DNA of 11,205 nucleotides from Clostridia bacterium (GTDB taxonomy: Bacteria; Bacillota_A; Clostridia; Oscillospirales; CAG-272). The DNA lies in assembly GCA_017462145.1 (NCBI GenBank), contig JAFTRT010000028.1, positions 1 through 11,205 on the forward strand, written 5' to 3'. The translations under genes and the position numbers were made by a program. The notes beneath the pieces were generated by a model. The model was not told the DNA's origin and made no database searches. It saw nothing but the letters and a program-made list of their open reading frames with translations. Shown piece after piece: positions 1-11,205 of this stretch. Positions within the stretch are counted from its first letter, which is position 1. Every line of letters begins with the position of its first letter.

Positions 1-72
1 CCACCACTATCGTGGTCCCACTATTCCCTGCCGGGAAAGGCTTGGGTGGAGTGCGAACATTCACAACAGAGT

Positions 73-114
73 GTGAAAGAAGCAGAGGGTGAAAGAACAG
101 AGAGTGGAAGAAAC
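73..114. repeat. Short degenerate purine-rich tandem repeat
   Basis: Three imperfect units follow each other: GTGAAAGAAGCAGAG (73-87), GTGAAAGAACAGAG (89-102) and GTGGAAGAAAC (104-114), with a period of 15-16 nt. The strand is almost pure purine. No function is evident. It could be chance low complexity or a remnant of a decayed element. Confidence 0.5.
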
Positions 115-137
115 AAATTTTCGCTTTGCTTTCCAAT

Positions 138-205
138 AAAAAAGAAACCCGATCGGTTAGCACAGCCCATCTTCGATGGGCTTGTGCAGTGTCCGACGGG
201 TTTCT
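138..205 (-). terminator. Intrinsic terminator for the leftward operon
   Basis: Read on the minus strand, AGAAACCCG (205-197) and TCGG (196-193) pair with CCGA (156-153) and CGGGTTTCT (151-143). An apical helix, CACA plus GCCCAT (161-170) with ATGGGC plus TGTG (176-186), closes on a very short loop. The outer stem is followed on the minus strand by a run of T (TTTTTT, 143-138 region). That is the layout of a Rho-independent terminator for the genes ending at 334. On the plus strand the tail is only moderately T-rich (TTTCTCCTTT), so weak bidirectional action is possible. The internal loop makes it longer than a standard terminator stem. Confidence 0.65.
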
Positions 206-283
206 CCTTTAGAAAGAGCGTAGCGACCTTTGCCACATAAAACGTAGGGCGCAAAAATCTTTTTGTGTGAAGTTCTTTGGGAG

Positions 284-317
284 TTTGAGGGCCTTTCTTT
301 CAAGAAAGGCCCTCAAA
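284..317. repeat. 16-bp perfect inverted repeat after lacZ
   Basis: TTTGAGGGCCTTTCTT (284-299) is followed, after a 2-nt centre, by its exact reverse complement (302-317). As RNA it would fold into a 14-bp stem with a 6-nt loop. It begins 16 nt beyond the stop of the beta-galactosidase gene. The tails are wrong for a classical terminator: on the minus strand the T-run comes before the stem, not after it. It may stabilise the mRNA 3' end, act as a partial pause site, or be a copy of a dispersed palindromic repeat. Confidence 0.8.
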
Positions 318-333
318 AAACCGCATCCTATAA

Positions 334-5270
<4,937 letters not shown>

Positions 5271-5278
<8 letters not shown>

Positions 5279-6857
5279 TGACAGCTTCTCCTTTCGCTTC
5301 GGTCTCCTCGTGATATTCCTGCTCGGTATTCACGCCCCAAACACGGCTCTTATCCGTGCTTCCGGCGGCCACGGCATCCACTGCCTCCATGGCAGTCAGC
5401 ATGGAGTGGTCCATATTGTTATAGCGGTGCTGGCCGTTGCGTCCGATGCACCACAGATTTTCAATACCGGACAGATATTCCTTCACGGTGTCAAACTCGG
5501 CATAGCTTCCGAAATAGGCGGGATACGCCTTTTTCACACGGATGCGCACGCTATCCAGTACGTCCTCACGGTGAATGATCCCGATGGAGGCCAGCTCTCC
5601 GGTGGCAAAATCGATAAACTCCGAGTCTGCCATCTCCCACATTTCGTCTCCCTCACTGCAAAAGTATTCCAAGCCGATCCACACCGTATGCTCGGGATCT
5701 TTCACCATATAAGGAGACCAGTTGTTAAAGATCTGCAAGCGTCCCAGCCGCACGTCTCTCTCCTGGATGTAGATCCAACAGTCGGGCACGATATTTCCCA
5801 CCGTGCGGTGCTCGGTTTTGTTTTCCAAATTCAGCTTTTTAACCAACAGACCCACCGTGGTAAAATCACGGTAGGGGAGCTGGGATGCAATCCTGCGCAC
5901 CTCCTCGGAGGGCACGTCTCCCATTCCCTTCACCAGATCCTTGACCGGCATGGTGGAAAAATAAACATCGGCGCAAAAATGTTCGTCCTTGCCCTCGTGT
6001 ACGGCGGTCACACCCGTGATCTGCCGTCCGTCGGTCTCAAGATCCCGAACCGAGCAATTCATGACGATCTCTCCGCCCATCTCACGCACACGGTCTGCCA
6101 GGGTCTCCCAAAGCTGACCCGGTCCCTTTTTGGGATAATAATACTGCTCAATGAGCGAGGTCTCCACCTTTTTACTGTCCTTGCGGAAGGGCTTGGACAG
6201 CATGGACCAGACCGCCTTACGCAAGGACAGTCCCTTAACCCGCTGAGCACCCCAGTCGGCCGAAATCTGGGAAGGATTGAGTCCCCAAAGCTTTTCGGTG
6301 TAATCTTCGAAAAACATCTCGTACAACGGCTTGCCGAAGCGGTTGATGTAAAAGTTTCGCAGAGAGTCCTCCGGCTTCTTGAACACACACGCCCAACAAT
6401 AGCCGCACCCTGCCTTCAGCGTTCTTCCCAGCCCCATGTTGCGAATGGTGGCAGGCTTGATGGAAATGGGATAATCAAAGAATTTTTTGAGATAATAAAT
6501 ACGGGAGACCCGTCGGCGCAACAGCATGACCCGATCCTCGCACTCCGGGTCAGGGCCGCCCTCGGCCAGCTCTTTTTCGTTGCCCAGCATCCGATCATCC
6601 CAAGAGGGCTTTCCTTGCAGCGGCATCAGCTCCTGCCAAAGGCCGTTAACCCGCCCGTTCTTGGAAAAGAACCGGTGACCTCCGATATCCATACGGTTGC
6701 CGTGATACTCCTCGGTACGGGAGATACCGCCGATCCGATCGCTTTCCTCTAATACGATGGGCTTGATATCGGTCTGCTTGAGCAGCTCATAGGCCGCTGT
6801 GAGCCCCGCAGGACCTGCACCAATGATCAACGCCGTTCTCTGTTGCTTGTCTGCCAT
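5271..6857 (-). CDS. FAD-dependent oxidoreductase, HemY/UDP-galactopyranose mutase-like fold
   Basis: The 528-residue protein starts with a Rossmann dinucleotide motif, GAGPAG (13-18), and a ribose-binding acid in [10 protein letters not shown] (E37/E38). [10 protein letters not shown] (57-66) and the late motif [19 protein letters not shown] (467-485) also fit FAD binding. These are typical of the amine-oxidase/protoporphyrinogen-oxidase-like superfamily that includes UDP-galactopyranose mutase. The GGHRFF subgroup often occurs beside sugar-membrane genes, and its substrate is not known to me. It has no signal peptide and no obvious membrane segment. RBS AAAGAGGT lies just before the ATG. 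It follows the gtrA-like gene by 57 nt and overlaps the next gene by 8 nt, so it probably acts in the same pathway, perhaps on a nucleotide- or lipid-linked sugar. A desaturase-type or mutase-type reaction is equally open. Automatic naming as a porphyrinogen oxidase would be unsafe here. Confidence 0.88.
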
Positions 6858-6914
6858 CTGTTACCTCTTTCCGGCTGCCTGCCCGTGCAGGATCCGCCGT
6901 TTCTTGCATCTTTT

Positions 6915-7385
6915 TTATTTTCCCCGATAGACGAAAATCTTTCGTCCCGCGTAATTCCAAATCAGCACCACGCCCTTGACAAATACGTTCAGTACCAGAT
7001 ACCAAAGTCCCTCCGTGCTGACCGCCAACATTCCCAAATGCATCAAAAGCTCGGTCAAGCCAAAGCCCACAAGGCCTACGGCCGCATAGATCAGAAAAGC
7101 GGAAAAGCTCCGCCCTCTCGTCCTTTGCTCCTTGCCCGTAAAGACCATCCAATTGGACAAAAGCCAATTCACCGCCAGACCGCACACAAAGCCTGCCGCC
7201 ACGGAAACGGCCAAGGGGATCCCCGTATTTCGGCCGTCAAACACCCATTCGGTTACCAGCCAAAGCACACCGATATCCACCAGAGCGGACACGCCGCCCA
7301 CCAAAACGTAGCGCATAAATTCCCAAAGCAGACGGGCACCCTTGCCGGGCTCTCTTGCAGTTTTCTCTTCTTTTTCGTTTTTCAT
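6915..7385 (-). CDS. GtrA-family membrane protein
   Basis: The 156-residue protein shows the GtrA pattern: a charged N-terminus, FMRYVLVGGVSALVD (23-37), VNWLLSNWMVF (72-82), and the end motif WNYAGRKIFVY (143-153). Four membrane segments lie near 26-47, 56-77, 93-113 and 127-145. GtrA proteins are associated with translocating polyprenyl-phosphate-linked sugars for modification of surface polysaccharides; in mycobacteria a GtrA-like protein sits next to the flavoenzyme DprE1. It is the first gene of the leftward operon. A promoter at 7454-7482 precedes it, and a modest AAAGG site lies 10 nt upstream of the ATG. Its leader contains a strong dyad (7416-7432). The family assignment is firm; the sugar is unknown. 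Confidence 0.9.
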   Translation of the reverse strand: MKNEKEEKTAREPGKGARLLWEFMRYVLVGGVSALVDIGVLWLVTEWVFDGRNTGIPLAVSVAAGFVCGLAVNWLLSNWMVFTGKEQRTRGRSFSAFLIYAAVGLVGFGLTELLMHLGMLAVSTEGLWYLVLNVFVKGVVLIWNYAGRKIFVYRGK

Positions 7386-7415
7386 CCGTTTCCCGCCTTT
7401 CGGAAAATGTTCTTT

Positions 7416-7435
7416 GGCAGATCGGATCTGCCGAT
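7416..7435 (-). promoter_or_regulatory. Overlapping dyads in the gtrA leader
   Basis: GGCAGATC (7416-7423) and GATCTGCC (7425-7432) are exact reverse complements around one base. A second dyad, ATCGG (7421-7425) and CCGAT (7431-7435), overlaps it. The site lies between the predicted transcription start (about 7447) and the ribosome binding site (7396-7400). It could be an operator for a repressor or two mutually exclusive leader hairpins. No known consensus is recognised. Confidence 0.5.
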
Positions 7436-7453
7436 ATACCTACTCAAGTATAG

Positions 7454-7482
7454 ATTATACACGCTTTTTTGTCAAAAGTCAA
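7454..7482 (-). promoter_or_regulatory. Sigma-A-type promoter for the leftward operon
   Basis: On the minus strand TTGACT (7482-7477) and a perfect TATAAT (7459-7454) are separated by exactly 17 nt. The predicted start near 7447 gives a leader of about 60 nt before the gtrA-family ATG at 7385. The -10 box is part of a small dyad, GTATA-gat-TATAC (7448-7460), which could also be an operator. Confidence 0.8.
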
Positions 7483-7606
7483 GGTATTTTACCCAAACCG
7501 AACCTGCGTTTCCCCCTCTTTTTTCGTCAAAAAAAGCACACGGTCTCCTTTTTCTTTACTTCCCTTTTCTTTTCTGCTTTTTTCACACTTTTTTCCCAAG
7601 ACCGCC

Positions 7607-7635
7607 TTGACAAACGGGACAGAATATGGTACAAT
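7607..7635 (+). promoter_or_regulatory. Sigma-A-type promoter for pyrC-carB
   Basis: A perfect -35 TTGACA (7607-7612) is separated by 17 nt from TACAAT (7630-7635), which is preceded by TG at 7627-7628, giving an extended -10. The predicted start near 7642 leaves a leader of only about 27 nt. That is too short for a PyrR-type attenuator, so any pyrimidine control must act at initiation, translation or enzyme level. A pyrimidine-rich tract lies directly upstream. Confidence 0.85.
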
Positions 7636-7651
7636 ATCAAGGATAGATTGC

Positions 7652-7660
7652 AAAGGAGGA
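7652..7660 (+). promoter_or_regulatory. Ribosome binding site of pyrC
   Basis: AAAGGAGGA is a near-perfect match to the anti-Shine-Dalgarno sequence, with 8 nt to the ATG at 7669. It decides the start against a longer in-frame reading that begins at 7342. Confidence 0.9.
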
Positions 7661-7668
7661 ACAACGCT

Positions 7669-8877
7669 ATGAAATTGCATTTTAACGGCCCTTCGTTTTT
7701 CTCCCTTGATTCCGTAAACATCACTGCTTCCGACATGGTTGCCGACGTTTGTGATTCTTCCATCGCCGCACATGCCGACCGTGATATTTTTGTCGATTCT
7801 TCTGAATACGTTGTGTTGCCCGGTTTCGTTGATGTGCATGTGCATTTTCGAGAGCCGGGTTTTTCTTATAAGGAGACCATTGCCACCGGAAGCCGCTCGG
7901 CGGCCAGAGGAGGATACGGGGCGGTTTGTACCATGCCCAACCTCTCCCCCGTTCCGGATTGCGAGGAACACCTGCGTCTTCAACTCGACAGGATCAAGGC
8001 AGATGCCGTCATGAAAGTCCTTCCCTACGGTGCCATCACCAGAGGACAAAACGGCAAAGAGCTTTCGGATATGGAAGCTCTTGCCCCCTACGTCTGCGGC
8101 TTTTCGGACGACGGACGGGGAGTGGACAACACCGCTCTGATGGAGGAGGCGATGGTGCGAGCCAAGGCACTGGGCAAGATCATTGCCGCCCACTGCGAGG
8201 ACGGAAGCGCCCCCAAGGATTCCCCCGAAGCCGAATGGCACGAGGTGGAACGGGACATCAAGCTATCGGACAAGACAGGTGCGGCTCTGCACATCTGCCA
8301 CATCTCCACCAAGGAGACCCTGGCTTTGATTCGGGATGCCAAAAAGAGCGGCGTCAACGTGACCTGCGAGACCGCTCCCCATTACCTGCTGCTCTCCGAC
8401 CGTGACGTACGGGATGACGGACGCTTCCGCATGAATCCCCCCCTGCGGGAGGAGGCAGACCGCCTTGCTCTGTTAGAGGGCTTTGCGGACGGCACCATTG
8501 ACATGATCGCCACCGACCACGCTCCCCATTCTGCCGAGGAAAAGAGCCGAGGCCTGCAAAGCCTGAACGGCATCGTCGGACTGGAATGTGCCTTCCCCGT
8601 ACTCTACACCGAGCTGGTCCGCAAGGGACACGTTTCTCTGGAGCGACTGGTTCGTGCCATGAGCACCGCCCCCTGTGACCGCTTTGGCATTGCCCAGACG
8701 GCATATTCTCTTTGGGATCTGAACACCCCCTACGTGTTAGACCCCAACGAATTTCTCACCATGGGTCGCAGTACCCCCTTTGCGGGTATGACCCTGTTGG
8801 GACACTGTGCGGCCACCGTCTCCGAGGGACGGGTCGCATATTGGGATCCCACATTGGCAAGCAAGCTGACCCATTGA
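7669..8877 (+). CDS. pyrC: Dihydroorotase, class I
   Basis: The 402-residue cytoplasmic metalloenzyme should close N-carbamoyl-aspartate to dihydroorotate, step three of pyrimidine synthesis. Metal and catalytic motifs are present: HVHFRE (H57, H59), FSDDG (D147/D148), AAHCED (H175), LHICHIST (H211) and ATDHAPH (D283). NPPLR (256-260) and MGRSTPFAG (365-373) also fit the family. It is shorter than typical enzymes of about 425-430 residues. Compared from memory with the B. anthracis enzyme, about 17 residues are missing after HCED (179-188) and about 8 after DRFG (338-350), where the usual G-x-x-ADI segment should be. Active-site residues remain, so it is probably functional, but activity of this shortened form is inferred. 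It has its own promoter, a strong RBS and carB 43 nt downstream. Its first 70 codons are richer in T-ending codons than the rest. Confidence 0.93.
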   Translation: MKLHFNGPSFFSLDSVNITASDMVADVCDSSIAAHADRDIFVDSSEYVVLPGFVDVHVHFREPGFSYKETIATGSRSAARGGYGAVCTMPNLSPVPDCEEHLRLQLDRIKADAVMKVLPYGAITRGQNGKELSDMEALAPYVCGFSDDGRGVDNTALMEEAMVRAKALGKIIAAHCEDGSAPKDSPEAEWHEVERDIKLSDKTGAALHICHISTKETLALIRDAKKSGVNVTCETAPHYLLLSDRDVRDDGRFRMNPPLREEADRLALLEGFADGTIDMIATDHAPHSAEEKSRGLQSLNGIVGLECAFPVLYTELVRKGHVSLERLVRAMSTAPCDRFGIAQTAYSLWDLNTPYVLDPNEFLTMGRSTPFAGMTLLGHCAATVSEGRVAYWDPTLASKLTH

Positions 8878-8907
8878 CCACCGTAACAATTCGCATTGCG
8901 TGAAAAT

Positions 8908-8914
8908 AAAGGAG
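8908..8914 (+). promoter_or_regulatory. Ribosome binding site of carB
   Basis: AAAGGAG lies 6 nt before the ATG at 8921. The 43-nt gap after pyrC shows neither a terminator nor a promoter, so carB is probably transcribed with pyrC. Confidence 0.85.
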
Positions 8915-8920
8915 TAAACC

Positions 8921-11205
8921 ATGGCAAAAAGAACAGACATCAAACGCATTATGATCATCGGCTCCGGCCCTATCATCATCGGACAGGCAGCCGAATTTGA
9001 CTATGCAGGCACACAGGCGTGCCTTGCACTGAAGGAGGAGGGCTACGAGGTCATTCTCGTCAACTCCAATCCTGCCACCATCATGACCGACACCACCGTG
9101 GCCGACAAGGTATATATGGAGCCCTTGACGCTGGAATATGTGGCAAAGATCATCCGCTACGAGCGTCCCGACGCCATCGTTCCCGGCATCGGAGGACAGA
9201 CCGGTCTGAATCTGGCCATGCAGCTGGAAAAGAAGGGCATTTTGAAGGAGGCCGGCGTAGAGCTGCTGGGTACCTCCAGCGTCAGCATTGAACGGGCAGA
9301 GGACCGTGAGCTCTTCAAGGAGCTGTGCGAATCCATCGGTGAGCCCGTCATTCCCTCTGAAATTGCCAATACCCTTGACGAGGCCTTGGCCGCTGCCGAG
9401 AAGATCGGCTTCCCCCTGGTGCTTCGTCCTGCCTTTACCTTGGGCGGAACGGGCGGCGGCTTTGCCAACAGCATGGAGGAATTCCGTGAGCTGGCCGTAG
9501 GCGCATTGGCAGCCTCTCCCGTGCATCAGGTACTGGTCGAGCGCAGTGTGAAGGGCTTTAAGGAGATTGAGTTTGAGGTCATGCGTGACAGCGCAGACCA
9601 TGCTATCACCATCTGCGGCATGGAAAACATCGACCCTGTCGGTGTCCACACCGGAGACAGCTTGGTGGTTGCCCCCATCATGACCTTGAACGATCACGAT
9701 CTGAAGATGCTCAACGACAGCGCCATCAAATTGATCCGAGAGTTGAAGATCGAGGGTGGCTGTAACGTGCAGTTTGCTTTGCATCCCGAGACCTCCGAGT
9801 ACTATCTCATCGAGGTCAACCCCCGTGTATCCCGTTCCTCCGCTTTGGCTTCCAAGGCCAGCGGATACCCCATTGCCCGTGTGACCGCTAAGATCGCCGT
9901 CGGCATGACGCTGGACGAAATCCCCGTAGCGGGCACCATGGCTTCCTTTGAACCGGATCTTGACTACGTGGTAGCCAAATTCCCCCGCTTCCCCTTCGAT
10001 AAATTCACCTCCGTTCCCAATAAGCTGGGCACACAGATGAAGGCAACGGGTGAATGTATGGGCATCGGCTCCAATCTGGAGGAATGTATTCTGAAATCGG
10101 TTCGCTCCCTGGAGACCGGCGTGTGCCATATCCGTCAGGCCAAATTCGATCAGATGCCCGATGAGGATATGATCGCCTACCTGAAGGAATTCCACGATGA
10201 CACCATCTTTGTCGTAGCAGAGCTGCTTCGCAGAGGCCACACGGTAGCAGAGCTGGCTGCCATCACCAAGATCACCCCCTTCTTCCTGGAATCCTTCAAG
10301 AAGATCACCGATATGGAGGCCACCCTTGCCGCATCTCCCATGGACAAGGCGCTTTTGGCAGAAGCCAAGAAGATGGGCTTTGCCGACCGCTACCTTGCCA
10401 AGCTGTGGAATACCGACGAGCTGACCATTTACAATCTGCGTAAGGATCACGGCATCACCCCCGCCTTCCGCATGGTGGATACCGCTCACGTAGGTGCTTA
10501 TACGCCCTACTTCTACTCCTCTTACGTTGGCAAAAACGATTCCATCCTCACCAACCGCAAAAAGATCGTGGTGCTGGGTGCAGGCCCCATTCGAATCGGA
10601 CAGGGTGTGGAATTTGACTACTCTACGGTTCACGCCGTCAACACCATTCGCCGTTGCGGCTACGAGGCCATCATTATCAACAACAACCCCGAGACCGTAT
10701 CCACCGACTACACCACGGCCGACAAGCTCTATTTTGAGCCCTTGACCGTGGAGGACGTGATGAACGTGATCGACTTTGAAAAGCCCGACGGTGTCATTGC
10801 TTCCTTGGGCGGACAGACTGCCATTAACCTGGCCGCTCCTTTGGCCGCACATGGGGTCAAGATCATCGGCACCGACTGCGATGCCATCGAGCGTGCGGAA
10901 AACAGAGACGCTTTTGAAAAGATCCTGACAAGCCTTGGCATTCCTCAGCCCTCCGGCCAAGCCGTCACCAAGATTGAGGACGGTGTCAAGGTTGCAGAGC
11001 GCATCGGCTATCCCGTGCTGGTTCGCCCCTCCTTCGTATTGGGCGGACGTGCCATGCAGTTGGTTGCCAATGAGAGCCAGCTTCGTCACTATCTGCACAC
11101 CGCCGTGGAGATCGACGAGGATAAACCCGTTTTGGTCGACCACTATATTCAGGGTAAGGAGGTCGAGGTGGATGCCATCTGCGACGGACGTGACGTGTTC
11201 GTGGC
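8921..11205 (+). CDS. carB: Carbamoyl-phosphate synthase large subunit (partial, runs off right edge)
   Basis: The open frame gives 761 complete codons with no stop; the full protein is normally about 1070 residues. CarB makes carbamoyl phosphate from bicarbonate, ammonia (from the CarA glutaminase) and two ATP, feeding pyrimidine and arginine synthesis. The N-terminal half has [20 protein letters not shown] near residue 14, ATP-grasp [12 protein letters not shown] (R169, same number as E. coli) and [16 protein letters not shown] (near 298). The second synthetase half starts near 547 ([15 protein letters not shown]) and reaches [11 protein letters not shown] before the edge. The rest of the second ATP-grasp domain and the C-terminal allosteric domain are outside. 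At 519-535 the usual VDTCAxEF junction reads [17 protein letters not shown], without the Cys and Glu-Phe. carA is not upstream; it may lie to the right or elsewhere. Large and small subunit pairing cannot be seen here. Confidence 0.97.
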   Translation, partial: MAKRTDIKRIMIIGSGPIIIGQAAEFDYAGTQACLALKEEGYEVILVNSNPATIMTDTTVADKVYMEPLTLEYVAKIIRYERPDAIVPGIGGQTGLNLAMQLEKKGILKEAGVELLGTSSVSIERAEDRELFKELCESIGEPVIPSEIANTLDEALAAAEKIGFPLVLRPAFTLGGTGGGFANSMEEFRELAVGALAASPVHQVLVERSVKGFKEIEFEVMRDSADHAITICGMENIDPVGVHTGDSLVVAPIMTLNDHDLKMLNDSAIKLIRELKIEGGCNVQFALHPETSEYYLIEVNPRVSRSSALASKASGYPIARVTAKIAVGMTLDEIPVAGTMASFEPDLDYVVAKFPRFPFDKFTSVPNKLGTQMKATGECMGIGSNLEECILKSVRSLETGVCHIRQAKFDQMPDEDMIAYLKEFHDDTIFVVAELLRRGHTVAELAAITKITPFFLESFKKITDMEATLAASPMDKALLAEAKKMGFADRYLAKLWNTDELTIYNLRKDHGITPAFRMVDTAHVGAYTPYFYSSYVGKNDSILTNRKKIVVLGAGPIRIGQGVEFDYSTVHAVNTIRRCGYEAIIINNNPETVSTDYTTADKLYFEPLTVEDVMNVIDFEKPDGVIASLGGQTAINLAAPLAAHGVKIIGTDCDAIERAENRDAFEKILTSLGIPQPSGQAVTKIEDGVKVAERIGYPVLVRPSFVLGGRAMQLVANESQLRHYLHTAVEIDEDKPVLVDHYIQGKEVEVDAICDGRDVFV

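Larger units (their letters stand above)
1..333. other. Non-coding left flank with several inverted repeats
   Basis: I see no convincing gene here. A small GTG-started frame (46-240, +) and an opposing frame (21-254, -) both run straight through the hairpin at 138-205 and match no family I recognise. The stretch holds a small hairpin (TTCCC/GGGAA, 24-37), a purine-rich degenerate tandem repeat (73-114), a terminator-like hairpin (138-205), an AT hairpin (CAAAAA/TTTTTG, 252-265) and a 16-bp perfect inverted repeat (284-317). This density of dyads suggests transcript 3' ends and possibly a dispersed intergenic element rather than coding DNA. Confidence 0.7.
7386..7668. other. Divergent intergenic region between gtrA operon and pyrC
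   Basis: This 283-bp stretch has no gene. In order it holds the gtrA leader with an overlapping pair of dyads (7416-7435), the leftward promoter (7454-7482), two similar T-run/GTC/A-run motifs (7465-7477 and 7519-7535), a pyrimidine-rich tract (7545-7597), the pyrC promoter (7607-7635) and the pyrC ribosome binding site (7652-7660). An in-frame upstream extension of pyrC (7342-7668) exists but crosses both promoters and is not credible as coding. Confidence 0.8.

Noticed and set aside
46..240. 64-codon GTG-started frame on the plus strand
   Set aside because: An AAAGG lies upstream, but the frame runs through the terminator hairpin, has no recognisable homologue, and an equally long frame opposes it. 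It is left as possible but unsupported.
1..333. Riboswitch or small structured RNA gene
   Set aside because: The stems do not match the layout of any riboswitch or RNA family I know, and terminator function accounts for the best hairpin.
6858..6914. Small hairpin CCTGC/GCAGG in the gap between the gtrA-family and flavoprotein genes
   Set aside because: The stem is only 5 bp with no T-run, so neither a terminator nor a regulatory structure can be supported.
7540..7604. CGGTCT/AGACCG inverted repeat around the pyrimidine tract
   Set aside because: Arms of 6 bp separated by more than 50 nt are expected by chance.
7342..7668. N-terminal extension of dihydroorotase by 109 codons
   Set aside because: It overlaps the start of the gtrA-family gene and both promoters, is low in complexity, and the ATG at 7669 has an ideal ribosome binding site and family-like N-terminal length.
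8756..11143. 795-codon open frame on the minus strand
   Set aside because: It mirrors carB in aligned register, begins and ends without suitable signals, and has no recognisable domain.

Overview
The window looks like chromosomal DNA from an anaerobic, gut-type Clostridia member (Bacillota). I infer this from the subtype of the CarB, dihydroorotase and LacZ sequences, strong AAAGGAG ribosome binding sites, textbook TTGACN-17-TATAAT/TACAAT promoters, and a moderately GC-rich coding style that almost never uses TTA, CTA or TCA codons. The exact genus cannot be fixed from sequence alone. There is no transposase, phage gene, tRNA, rRNA or CRISPR array.

Layout. Positions 1-333 are non-coding and hold several inverted repeats, including a minus-strand terminator (138-205) and a 16-bp perfect inverted repeat (284-317) just past the last minus-strand gene. 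From 334 to 7385 four genes read leftward, in transcription order: a GtrA-family membrane protein, a flavoprotein of the GHRFF-type FAD oxidoreductases, a 593-residue multi-pass membrane protein that resembles GT-C glycosyltransferases, and a GH2 beta-galactosidase. Spacings of 57 nt, an 8-nt overlap and 34 nt suggest one operon with a promoter at 7454-7482. From 7669 to the right edge, pyrC (dihydroorotase) and carB (carbamoyl-phosphate synthase large subunit, cut by the window end) read rightward from their own consensus promoter at 7607-7635. The 283-bp divergent region between the two operons also carries a 17-bp dyad in the gtrA leader and a long pyrimidine tract.

How the genes work together. 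pyrC and carB supply the third and first steps of de novo pyrimidine synthesis; carA is not between them. The leftward genes resemble a lipid-linked-sugar pathway: GtrA-like proteins are associated with moving polyprenyl-phosphate sugars across the membrane, GT-C enzymes use such donors on the outer face, and the flavoprotein could modify or rearrange the sugar. This assignment is inference. The beta-galactosidase is cytoplasmic by sequence, and its place at the end of this cluster is unexplained. The most notable points are this GtrA-flavoprotein-GT-C cluster, a dihydroorotase lacking two normally present segments, and the palindromic structures in the gtrA leader and left flank.
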